A stretch of DNA of 37,908 nt from Rickettsiales bacterium (lineage in GTDB: Bacteria > Pseudomonadota > Alphaproteobacteria > Methylaequorales > Methylaequoraceae). The notes beneath the pieces were generated by a model. That model worked only from the letters and a program-made list of their open reading frames with translations. It was not told the DNA's origin and ran no database searches. The DNA lies in the NCBI GenBank assembly GCA_002691145.1, contig NZHE01000019.1:1-37908 (forward strand), read 5' to 3'. The position numbers were made by a program, and so were the translations under genes. Below, piece after piece: positions 29,183 to 35,813 of the stretch; the stretch's first letter is position 1, and each line of letters begins with the position of its first letter.

Positions 29183-31099
29183 ATGAAGATAAACGAACTA
29201 CACAACCAACCAGTAAAACCAGACACATACGAAGCAAGTATGGCTCTAAACCAATTGCTTAAAATTGGAAAACACTCTATCAAAATCCATAACATGATCG
29301 ACGATGCCGCTGAAATGGAATCATGGGTAGCAAAAAAGATTGATCTAGCAGGTGACTATGTAAAGAAAGTCCATGGTTATATGCAAGGCGAAAAGGCTGG
29401 CCTATACGATGACGGTGGTATGACTGAAGACGCTTCTGGTTGGAAATTGGTTTCAAAAGCAAAAGATATCGCTAAAAAGATGGCGGGTAATTATACTGGT
29501 GCTGTAAAACAAATTGAAAAATTACAAAAAGATCTATCAAAAAATACTTCAGTAAAAAAAGCATTATTACAATTTAATGAAGACGCACCATTTGGCTCAG
29601 GTATGGACCTGGTAAGAATGGCTGTGATGAGGAAATTTATTTCAGCAGATGAATATGTGAACTACGCAAAAGAATTAAAAGCGGCAGGAGAGCAAGTAGA
29701 ACAAGAATATGATGACTGGCCAGAAGGTGAAGGCTTTGGATCATCAGACGGAAACTTTGCAATTAAAAGTATGATGTCGGCCGCAGGCTATGAATTTGAC
29801 GAACAAGATACAAGTGGTAGTTTTGTTGTAACGAAGATGCCTGAGAAGTTAGAAAAGATGGGCATCAAGAATGCAAGGATGAGAGACGCAGTCACAACGG
29901 AAGACGCAGGCGAGGGACACATGAGCAAAAGCACTTTGTATCACACTGCCAAGTACGCAATCGAGTTAATGGACATGATTAAAAAGGGTGACGACCTAGA
30001 GGGTTGGGTGCAGAGCAAACTGAACAAAGCGGCGGACTATTTACAGGGTGTTCACAACTACGAAGAATATCAAAAATTAAATCCATACAGAGAAGAGATA
30101 GATTCACAAACATTTGCTAAACATTCAGAAATTGTTAAAAAGAATATCGATGAAATACTAGCACGTGAAACAAAATTAGATGACATCGATACAAAACCGG
30201 GAATGATGAGAATTTTAAACAAGAGGGTGCAAGAATTTGAGAAAAAAATGGCCAAAGAAGCACGTACAGATGAATATGCAGATACTAAACCAAGAGACAT
30301 GGCACATTACAGAGAACTTATGAAAGCACTACAAGACCTTGAGAGAGATGAAAAGGTAATGACAGATCCCGTGGCAAAGGCAGAAGTGAAAAGACGTAAG
30401 TTAAAATTAATGAAGGATAAACCAACCAACGAAGACAAATATAATTTTAGAGGAAATCCTTTTCCAGTGCTAGGCAAAGCACAAAGTTATTTGGGTTATG
30501 GGGCAGAACTTGCCAAAGCAGTAATTGACAAAGACCCTAGTGCTAAAGTAAAAGCAGAAACATATCTAGATAGAGTGCCTAGTTTCATTAACACCGAAAT
30601 GAAAGAGATCATGCCAACTAATGAAAGCGGAATCATGTACAGGGCAGGAGTTAAGAAGTATGGAAAAGCAGGAATGAAGGCCATACAGAGTGCCGCTGGT
30701 AAAGGTGCCAATCATCAAGAAATAGGCAAAATAAAAGATAGATATTTAAAGGACGAAGAATTGGATGAAGGACTTAAAGATTGGGCAAGGAATTTAACTG
30801 CCGCTGGCATCATTGTTGGAGCAGTTGCGGGTCTTGGATCAATCAATAATGCAATAGACAATAGTGTACCTGCTGTCAAAGCCATGAACACTGCACTTGA
30901 AATGGCCAAAGAAAAAGGTGATACAGAATTGGCCAAAGCAATTGAAAAAGACTTGAAAGATGCAAAAATTAGACTAGACATAGGCAAGGATTTAAATCAC
31001 GTCACCTACTTACAAGACAAATACAGCAAGTTTATGCCGACAGAAGGACTGGCATACGAGTCAAAATTGGCTATTGAGTTAAATAAACGCCTTAAATAA
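29183..31099 (+). CDS. Large tagged protein with duplicated helical domain, possible internal head protein
   Basis: A 638-residue, helical, charged protein starting MKINELHNQPVKPDTYEA. A domain occurs twice: near 20-75 (LLKIGKHSIKIHNMIDDAAE, MESWVAKKIDLAGDYVKKVH) and near 250-300 (TAKYAIELMDMIKKGDDLEG, WVQSKLNKAADYLQGVHNYE). A third module around 480-520 (MYRAGVKKYGKAGMKAIQSA, AGKGANHQEIGKIKDRYLKD) is a common phage/bacterial small-protein type. The tail has one hydrophobic stretch (LTAAGIIVGAVAGLGSINN). Several (T/N)-E-(D/S/G) sites between modules (NEDAP, TEDAG, NEDKY, TEGLA) could be prohead-protease cuts. This looks like a polyprotein or beads-on-a-string head component; function unproven. 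Confidence 0.6.
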   Translation: MKINELHNQPVKPDTYEASMALNQLLKIGKHSIKIHNMIDDAAEMESWVAKKIDLAGDYVKKVHGYMQGEKAGLYDDGGMTEDASGWKLVSKAKDIAKKMAGNYTGAVKQIEKLQKDLSKNTSVKKALLQFNEDAPFGSGMDLVRMAVMRKFISADEYVNYAKELKAAGEQVEQEYDDWPEGEGFGSSDGNFAIKSMMSAAGYEFDEQDTSGSFVVTKMPEKLEKMGIKNARMRDAVTTEDAGEGHMSKSTLYHTAKYAIELMDMIKKGDDLEGWVQSKLNKAADYLQGVHNYEEYQKLNPYREEIDSQTFAKHSEIVKKNIDEILARETKLDDIDTKPGMMRILNKRVQEFEKKMAKEARTDEYADTKPRDMAHYRELMKALQDLERDEKVMTDPVAKAEVKRRKLKLMKDKPTNEDKYNFRGNPFPVLGKAQSYLGYGAELAKAVIDKDPSAKVKAETYLDRVPSFINTEMKEIMPTNESGIMYRAGVKKYGKAGMKAIQSAAGKGANHQEIGKIKDRYLKDEELDEGLKDWARNLTAAGIIVGAVAGLGSINNAIDNSVPAVKAMNTALEMAKEKGDTELAKAIEKDLKDAKIRLDIGKDLNHVTYLQDKYSKFMPTEGLAYESKLAIELNKRLK

Positions 31100-31111
31100 A
31101 ACTGTAACAAG

Positions 31112-31119
31112 ACTAAATA
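31112..31119 (+). promoter_or_regulatory. Late promoter (ACTAAATA)
   Basis: ACTAAATA contains the CTAAATA core reported for some T4-like marine phages, five bases (ATCAT) before the ATG at 31125. No ribosome site lies between, so a leaderless mRNA is likely. Confidence 0.58.
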
Positions 31120-31124
31120 ATCAT

Positions 31125-31955
31125 ATGGCACGTAACAAAAAACAAAAAGACAGCACATTTGCGGATCTAGTGGCGAGACTTAACCAGTTAAGCAACTTTT
31201 CTCCTGAGCAAGAAAGAAACTCTCTCATGGAAGCCGCATCGGCAGAACCACAAGTTTTAGATAATAAAGATGTTTCATTAGCAGATATCGCCAAGTTGGC
31301 AGGAATTAAAGAATATGAACAACCAGCATCTATTTCAAAAGACGCTGAAAAACTTGTTGATAGAATAACTCATGAAGACAAAGACGAACAAACAGAAAAA
31401 TCATCCATCACAAAAGCAATAGAGGAATCAGATGCAGATGATTCTATTTCTACAACAATCAAAAAAACAGTTACAGAAGAAGACAAAAGGTTAACAAAAA
31501 TTGCTGAACTTGAACAGCAACTCGCAGAGTTAAAAGCAGAAGAAAAAGAAGAAGCAACTTTAGACATAGAAGGATTCAAATCTAAATTTATCGAAGACGT
31601 CACTGAATATGTTAAAGAAGCAGAGGGAGAAGATTTAGTTGAACTTTACAATAAATTTTCAAACAATCAAGTTGATATGAATGAAGATTCATTTGTTATA
31701 AGCACACCAGAAACTAAAGATGTAATTGCAGATGCTGAAAAGGCTGAACAACCGGAAGAAGAAGTGGTTGTTGAGAAAGATAAAGACGAAGAAAAAGACA
31801 ACAAAGAAGAAGAAGATGATACTGGTGAAGTGCCAATGCTAGACAAAGAGTTTGATGATCAACCTAGACAAAAAGGACAACGTCTAGACGTTGGAGAAGC
31901 ACCTGTTGAAAAAGAGGACGTAAAGTTCTCAAATGACTTATCAGAGCAAAAATAG
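31125..31955 (+). CDS. Acidic coiled-coil protein, possible structural or scaffold protein
   Basis: A 276-residue, very acidic protein (Glu/Asp/Lys-rich, no Cys) with a helical N-terminal part (STFADLVARLNQLSNFSPEQ, ISLADIAKLAGI-like VSLADIAKLAGIKEYEQPAS), a coiled-coil stretch near 120-145 (LTKIAELEQQLAELKAEEKE) and an unstructured acidic C-terminus (EEVVVEKDKDEEKDNKEEED). The composition resembles scaffold or head-core proteins, but the length and motifs are not decisive. It lacks the MKxxE tag. It is driven by its own late promoter and followed by a 90-base spacer with a small hairpin. Confidence 0.55.
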   Translation: MARNKKQKDSTFADLVARLNQLSNFSPEQERNSLMEAASAEPQVLDNKDVSLADIAKLAGIKEYEQPASISKDAEKLVDRITHEDKDEQTEKSSITKAIEESDADDSISTTIKKTVTEEDKRLTKIAELEQQLAELKAEEKEEATLDIEGFKSKFIEDVTEYVKEAEGEDLVELYNKFSNNQVDMNEDSFVISTPETKDVIADAEKAEQPEEEVVVEKDKDEEKDNKEEEDDTGEVPMLDKEFDDQPRQKGQRLDVGEAPVEKEDVKFSNDLSEQK

Positions 31956-31965
31956 TCAACAATTA

Positions 31966-31979
31966 ACGCATTAGTGCGT
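31966..31979 (+). other. Short hairpin in the 31956-32045 intergenic spacer
   Basis: ACGCA (31966-31970), loop TTAG, TGCGT (31975-31979) forms a perfect five-base stem just after the 31125 gene stop. It lacks a following T run, so it is at best a weak terminator or processing site. The rest of the spacer holds nothing but the next late promoter. Confidence 0.35.
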
Positions 31980-32029
31980 ATTTCCACAATAATCAAAACC
32001 GTAGATTAAATTAGCAATAAGGCAAGTTT

Positions 32030-32037
32030 AATAAATA
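32030..32037 (+). promoter_or_regulatory. T4-type late promoter (AATAAATA)
   Basis: AATAAATA is followed by CAACTACT and the ATG at 32046, the eight-base spacing seen at 14412, 15370 and 24356. Confidence 0.68.
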
Positions 32038-32045
32038 CAACTACT

Positions 32046-32825
32046 ATGAGCGGTTCACAATTTTCATACCAAAAATATCTAGATGATGTTACTAGATTGA
32101 CCCAAAGAGGGCACGTTGACTCTGATGAACAGAAGCAAAGTCCTAACTCCGCAGGCAGTAGAGGACTACGTAAAACAGATGATTTTACTAAAGCACCAAA
32201 CCAAATGATGAAAGCAAACATGACAGAGAGTTTTAGTTTTGAAAATATGAAAGATATAATAAGCAGGATTGACGGTCTCAACGCACCTGTACAAGAAGAA
32301 CCGAAACAAAGCGACATAGATTACACAAAATTAATGCTTGACATCTCAGCAATGAAAGATAGAATAGCAGAACTACCTATAGATGATGATGCAAAAACAT
32401 CGGCACTGACAGCATTGGGACAGGTTGAAGATGACCTATCTATGGATGAACATGAGTACACACCATTTCCAGAAGGCGATGAATTTGATATAGAAGAAGA
32501 CGAAGACTTTGAAGAAGTTTTAGGTCCACTAGGTTTCCCAGAAGACGAGACAGAATTATTTGATGCAGAATACAGAGGACGAAAAGTTCCACTTAACAAA
32601 CCAATGAGAGGTGATGTCAAGAAGTTTAAAGTTTATGTAAAAGATCCAAAATCCGGAAATGTTAAAAAAGTCAACTTCGGACACGGTGGTACAAGTGCTA
32701 AAAGAAAAACCATGAGGATCAGAAAATCAAATCCTAAAGCAAGGAAAAGTTTTAGAGCACGTCACAACTGTGCAAATCCAGGTCCAAAAACAAAAGCAAG
32801 ATATTGGAGTTGTAGGAAATGGTAA
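32046..32825 (+). CDS. Protein with conserved basic C-terminal module of marine phages
   Basis: A 259-residue bipartite protein. The N-terminal 190 residues are acidic and helical (SYQKYLDDVTRLTQRGHVDS, YTKLMLDISAMKDRIAELPI, GDEFDIEEDEDFEEVLGPLG). The last 70 are strongly basic: RKVPLNKPMRGDVKKFKVYV, KDPKSGNVKKVNFGHGGTSA, then IRKSNPKARKSFRARHNCAN and PGPKTKARYWSCRKW. This C-terminal module, with the KVYVKDPKSGNVKKVNFG and FRARHNC phrases, is widespread in marine phages without known function. Two Cys residues could bind a metal. It has its own late promoter. A DNA-binding or internal virion role is likely but inferred. Confidence 0.65.
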   Translation: MSGSQFSYQKYLDDVTRLTQRGHVDSDEQKQSPNSAGSRGLRKTDDFTKAPNQMMKANMTESFSFENMKDIISRIDGLNAPVQEEPKQSDIDYTKLMLDISAMKDRIAELPIDDDAKTSALTALGQVEDDLSMDEHEYTPFPEGDEFDIEEDEDFEEVLGPLGFPEDETELFDAEYRGRKVPLNKPMRGDVKKFKVYVKDPKSGNVKKVNFGHGGTSAKRKTMRIRKSNPKARKSFRARHNCANPGPKTKARYWSCRKW

Positions 32826-33007
32826 AAGTAAACGAAGTCACAGGAATCACTGAAGAAGAATTTGAAGTGTTGGCAGAGAAAAAAGACGCCTGCTATCACA
32901 AAGTTAAATCAAGATACAAAGTTTGGCCATCCGCTTATGCTTCTGGTGCCTTAGTCCGTTGCCGAAAAGTTGGTGCGGCTAACTGGGGTAACAAAAGCAA
33001 GAAGTAA
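32819..33007 (+). CDS. Small basic tagged-like protein with conserved Cys module
   Basis: A 62-residue protein starting MVKVNEVTGITEEEF, a shifted version of the tag (one extra residue before Glu6). The rest is a conserved-looking module: KKDACYHKVKSRYKVWPSAY, ASGALVRCRKVGAANWGNKS and a KK end. The module recurs in many marine phage and some algal virus proteins; function unknown. Its two Cys residues and basic charge suggest nucleic-acid or metal binding. It overlaps both neighbours. Late expression is likely through the promoter at 32030. Confidence 0.6.
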   Translation: MVKVNEVTGITEEEFEVLAEKKDACYHKVKSRYKVWPSAYASGALVRCRKVGAANWGNKSKK

Positions 33008-33618
33008 TGAAATTTATTATTTACAATGGAAGCCTAAAGCCGGACGCTGAATCAAATACATTCGCAGTATGTAAAATGCTTCAATTGGCATTTGAAAAAT
33101 TAAATCATGAATGTGAAATTATTACATTAAGAGAATTAAATTACGAAGGTTCAACATCTGATCTTGATGATGAACTAAAACCACATCTTTTAAAAATGTT
33201 TAAAGCAGATGGTGTAGTATTTGCAACACCGATATGGTGGGGTGGACACAGTTGTCACATACAAGCAATGTTTGAAAGAATGGATCCAATATACAGTTGG
33301 GCAAAGGATAATAAATTCCAACCTTTTTATAATAAAGTATTTGGTACTTTAGTATCAGGCGGCGGAGATGGATTCCAACATATACACGGAAACTGTTTTA
33401 ATTTTGCAAGTAATTTAGGATTTACTATTCCACCACAATGTAACGTAGAATCAAAAGCACAAGGACTAGATGAAATTAAAAAGGATGATGATACTTTCAA
33501 TCAAGTTAAAAATTGTGCAATTAATATGACCACTTGGGCAAAAGTATTACAAGAAGGTAATCCAACCAAAGATGCACGACACGGTTCAGTCGATATTAAT
33601 GAAAGTTTTAATAAATGA
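33007..33618 (+). CDS. NAD(P)H-dependent FMN reductase-like flavodoxin-fold protein
   Basis: A 203-residue flavodoxin-fold protein. It starts MKFIIYNGSLKPDAESNTFA, where NGSLKPDAESNT matches the flavin phosphate-binding loop of NADPH-dependent FMN reductases, and carries VVFATPIWWGGHSCHIQAMF as the second flavin-contact segment and FGTLVSGGGDGFQHI as the third. It would pass electrons from NAD(P)H to FMN or other acceptors. It lies among small basic head-type proteins but has no tag. In this window it could support redox chemistry of the metalloenzymes (radical SAM protein, rubrerythrin), which need an electron source; that link is inference. It overlaps the next gene by four bases. Confidence 0.75.
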   Translation: MKFIIYNGSLKPDAESNTFAVCKMLQLAFEKLNHECEIITLRELNYEGSTSDLDDELKPHLLKMFKADGVVFATPIWWGGHSCHIQAMFERMDPIYSWAKDNKFQPFYNKVFGTLVSGGGDGFQHIHGNCFNFASNLGFTIPPQCNVESKAQGLDEIKKDDDTFNQVKNCAINMTTWAKVLQEGNPTKDARHGSVDINESFNK

Positions 33619-34118
33619 AAATTTTAGAAATTTTAGAAGGAACTAGATGTTGGAAAGGTTACACCAAAAAAGGAACCAAAATGCTTTTTGGAAAACGTGT
33701 ACCTAACTGCGTTAAAAATGAAAATACTTTTCAAGTTATAGATAAATTTAATGAAGTTGTATTTGAATCTCAGGATGAATCATCTGCTTTAAATTTCTTA
33801 AGAAGAAACTACAATGCTCTTTCTCAGTGCGACTTACACGAAGATTTAAGAGCCTGGTTCGGCAAAGGCAAAAAAGGTGGTGCCGGCGGAGGTGGCTGGG
33901 ACAGATATAACGCCAAAGGTGAACGTATTGGCAAGTGTGGCGATAGGGGCAAAGGTGAAGGAAAACCTAAATGTTTGTCTAAAGCCAGAGCGGCCTCATT
34001 GAGATCCAAAGGTGGTAAAAAAGCCATTGCTTCGGCAGTAAGGCGAAAACGATCAAAAGATAAAAATCCAGACAGACGTGGTAAAGCAATAAACGTTTCA
34101 AACAAATCAAAAAAATAG
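33615..34118 (+). CDS. Small basic tagged protein with Gly-rich, Cys-containing modules
   Basis: A 167-residue, strongly basic protein starting MKILEILEGTRCWKGYTKKG, fitting the tag (Glu5, Ile6, Glu8). Two conserved-looking modules follow: CWKGYTKKGTKMLFGKRVPN with a NCVKNE end, and near the C-terminus WDRYNAKGERIGKCGDRGKG, EGKPKCLSKARAASLRSKGG and KNPDRRGKAINVSNKSKK. Similar modules are widespread in marine phages. The Gly-rich stretch (GKKGGAGGGG) may be a linker. The charge and tag suggest packaged, DNA-associated protein. It overlaps the FMN reductase by four bases, and a sigma70 promoter starts at its stop codon. Confidence 0.62.
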   Translation: MKILEILEGTRCWKGYTKKGTKMLFGKRVPNCVKNENTFQVIDKFNEVVFESQDESSALNFLRRNYNALSQCDLHEDLRAWFGKGKKGGAGGGGWDRYNAKGERIGKCGDRGKGEGKPKCLSKARAASLRSKGGKKAIASAVRRKRSKDKNPDRRGKAINVSNKSKK

Positions 34119-34147
34119 TTGCATCTAGTCAAATTCTGTTATATAAT
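34119..34147 (+). promoter_or_regulatory. Host-like sigma70 promoter upstream of rubrerythrin
   Basis: TTGCAT (34119-34124) and a perfect TATAAT (34142-34147) lie 17 bases apart. The leader of about 18 bases contains AACAGGAG (34156-34163), a strong ribosome site, nine bases before ATG 34172. It is near consensus and probably early. Confidence 0.75.
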
Positions 34148-34171
34148 ACAAATATAACAGGAGAAAAAAAA

Positions 34172-34594
34172 ATGGAACTAAAAGAAAGCAAAACAGCACA
34201 AAACTTAAAAGACGCTTTTGCCGGCGAATCAATGGCTAACAGAAGATATCTATACTTTGCTCAAAAGGCAGACATAGAAGGCGCACCTGACGTGGCATCT
34301 GTATTTAGATCAACAGCAGAAGGTGAGACAGGACACGCACACGGACATCTAGAATACTTGGAAGAAGTGGGAGATCCAGCAACAGGTGAACCAATGGGTG
34401 AGACGGAACAAAATCTGTCATCGGCCATACACGGAGAGACGCACGAGTATACAGATATGTATCCAGGCATGGCTAGGACAGCCAGAGATGAAGGTTTCGA
34501 TGAAATCGCAGACTGGTTCGAAACATTAGCAAAGGCAGAAAAATCACACGCAGGTAAATTTCAAAGAACTTTAGACGCCTACAAAGGAGCATAA
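34172..34594 (+). CDS. Rubrerythrin-type diiron protein
   Basis: A 140-residue rubrerythrin-fold four-helix bundle. Iron-ligand candidates are Glu19 in [10 protein letters not shown], Glu52-x-x-His55 in [10 protein letters not shown], Glu89/Glu92 in [10 protein letters not shown] and Glu123-x-x-His126 in [10 protein letters not shown]. The C-terminal rubredoxin-like CxxC domain of classic rubrerythrin is absent, as in the shorter erythrin group. Rubrerythrins reduce hydrogen peroxide or peroxides with an external electron donor. It follows a strong sigma70-like promoter and a good ribosome site, so early, abundant expression is likely. The window also encodes superoxide dismutase, which makes its substrate peroxide. 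It is followed immediately by the DsbA-like gene. Confidence 0.88.
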   Translation: MELKESKTAQNLKDAFAGESMANRRYLYFAQKADIEGAPDVASVFRSTAEGETGHAHGHLEYLEEVGDPATGEPMGETEQNLSSAIHGETHEYTDMYPGMARTARDEGFDEIADWFETLAKAEKSHAGKFQRTLDAYKGA

Positions 34595-34852
34595 ATGTCA
34601 GTTAGAAATTTTAATGATGCAGAAAAGCAGAAAATAATTCAAATAATATCTCAAGGTTCACAGGTACTTGGAGAAGTCGAGGATTTGAAATCCGGTCTCA
34701 AAGATACTGTGAAAGCAGTGGCGGAAGAACTTGAATTGAAACCAGCACTTATAAACAAAGCAATATCAGTGGCACACAAAGGAAACTACCAAAACATTGC
34801 CGATGATATGGATACACTTGAAAGCATACTGAACTCAGCCGGGAAATTATAA
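34595..34852 (+). CDS. dsbA: DsbA-like dsDNA-binding late-transcription protein (T4 type)
   Basis: An 85-residue helical protein (KQKIIQIISQGSQVLGEVED, LKSGLKDTVKAVAEELELKP, ALINKAISVAHKGNYQNIAD). The layout of an N-terminal helix, a central (E/D)-L-x-(V/L)-x-x-x-x-(I/F)-N-(K/R) segment, then an H-K-x-N phrase and a C-terminal helix matches T4 DsbA (89 residues), a double-stranded DNA-binding protein that modulates late transcription. The name refers to dsDNA binding, not the thiol oxidase. In T4 dsbA is near genes 33, 59 and 32. It is co-transcribed with rubrerythrin here and overlaps the next gene (TAATG). The identification is by resemblance of a small helical protein and is not certain. 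Confidence 0.55.
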   Translation: MSVRNFNDAEKQKIIQIISQGSQVLGEVEDLKSGLKDTVKAVAEELELKPALINKAISVAHKGNYQNIADDMDTLESILNSAGKL

Positions 34853-35133
34853 TGTTGAAATTACTCAAAGAATTTTGGGTAAGCAGTTATAAGTCAGACA
34901 AATTATCATTTTGGTTTGAGTTGGTTTCGGTATCGTTTACCATTGCAGGATCTTGCTTCTTGACATTTACTTCGCCTAATCCTATAATGAGTATAGTGTT
35001 TCCCCTTTACTTGGTAGGGTCAAGCACTTTGCTAGTTGCGGCAATTAGACGTAGGCAAATCTGGTTATGTACTTTGACTGCTTGGTTTACACTAATGAAT
35101 ATAATTGGCAATTTGAAAGTATTTGTATTTTAA
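34852..35133 (+). CDS. Small membrane protein
   Basis: A 93-residue protein with predicted transmembrane segments at about 22-40 (ELVSVSFTIAGSCFLTF), 45-65 (IMSIVFPLYLVGSSTLLVAAI) and 70-90 (IWLCTLTAWFTLMNIIGNL). It resembles the 84-residue membrane protein after gp44 (11839) in size, Trp content and layout, and may be distantly related. It overlaps its upstream neighbour by one base and the next gene by one base (TAATG). The inner membrane is the likely location; function unknown. Confidence 0.55.
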   Translation: MLKLLKEFWVSSYKSDKLSFWFELVSVSFTIAGSCFLTFTSPNPIMSIVFPLYLVGSSTLLVAAIRRRQIWLCTLTAWFTLMNIIGNLKVFVF

Positions 35134-35813
35134 TGAACGCATTAATTATAGGTGATGAACATTGTGTAGGTCTTGAGTACGTTCTCGATGACATATTCCA
35201 AAAAGAAGATATCACATGGTATAACAAATCTGCTCCAGGAATGGGTAACGAATATATTTCTTCTATGCTCTTCGAATGGGATAATACAATAAAAACAAAG
35301 TTGGATTATGTATTTTTGCAGTTCACAGGACTGACAAGAGTTGATATGCAATTAAGAAAGGATCAAAAATTAAAAGATTATCCTTATCAGGTGGAAACAT
35401 CAGATAAAAACTGGTGCGGATGTGGGAGATTCAAAAACGGTGAGTGGCAGGAACATTACAGGTCGCAAAAACTTTGGCATCACTTCTTCCAGTTAAATGA
35501 TCAAACAAAACTGTATAATGATAGTTTCAAACATATTTTCACTGCAATAAGTTTTTGTAAGTCAAAGAACATTCCATTCAACTGGACCAGTTATTATGAT
35601 TATTTGTCGCCACCAGATGCTTTTACCACAAGAGAAGGACACGCACTTAATATACCTGATTACATAGATATGAGTAGACATCTTGGACTTTATCCGTTAA
35701 ACTATGCATACGAGACCGGACAACTATCTGCAGAGAGCACGGTGTTGGATAAAGAGGTTGCAAAAAAGTTTTACAATATATGCAAAGATAAATTTCAATT
35801 GGAAAATAAATGA
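35133..35813 (+). CDS. SGNH/GDSL hydrolase-like protein, possibly inactive
   Basis: A 226-residue protein starting MNALIIGDEHCVGLEYVLDD. The IGD-x-H-x-x-G block, then YNKSAPGMGNEYISSMLFEW (the block resembling N-x-(A/S)-x-x-G) and VFLQFTGLTRVD match the layout of SGNH-like proteins of marine T4-like phages. The usual catalytic Ser of GDS is Glu here (GDEH), so it may be inactive or use another nucleophile. The C-terminal part has FTAISFCKSKNIPFNWTSYY and an H-x-D-like DMSRHLGLYPL. The start at ATG 35133 overlaps the previous stop (TAATG); an upstream frame from 35067 is not used. It overlaps the polymerase gene by four bases. Confidence 0.5.
   Translation: MNALIIGDEHCVGLEYVLDDIFQKEDITWYNKSAPGMGNEYISSMLFEWDNTIKTKLDYVFLQFTGLTRVDMQLRKDQKLKDYPYQVETSDKNWCGCGRFKNGEWQEHYRSQKLWHHFFQLNDQTKLYNDSFKHIFTAISFCKSKNIPFNWTSYYDYLSPPDAFTTREGHALNIPDYIDMSRHLGLYPLNYAYETGQLSAESTVLDKEVAKKFYNICKDKFQLENK

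Noticed and set aside
31966-31990. A rho-independent terminator after the 31125 gene
   Set aside because: The hairpin has only a five-base stem and no T run follows.
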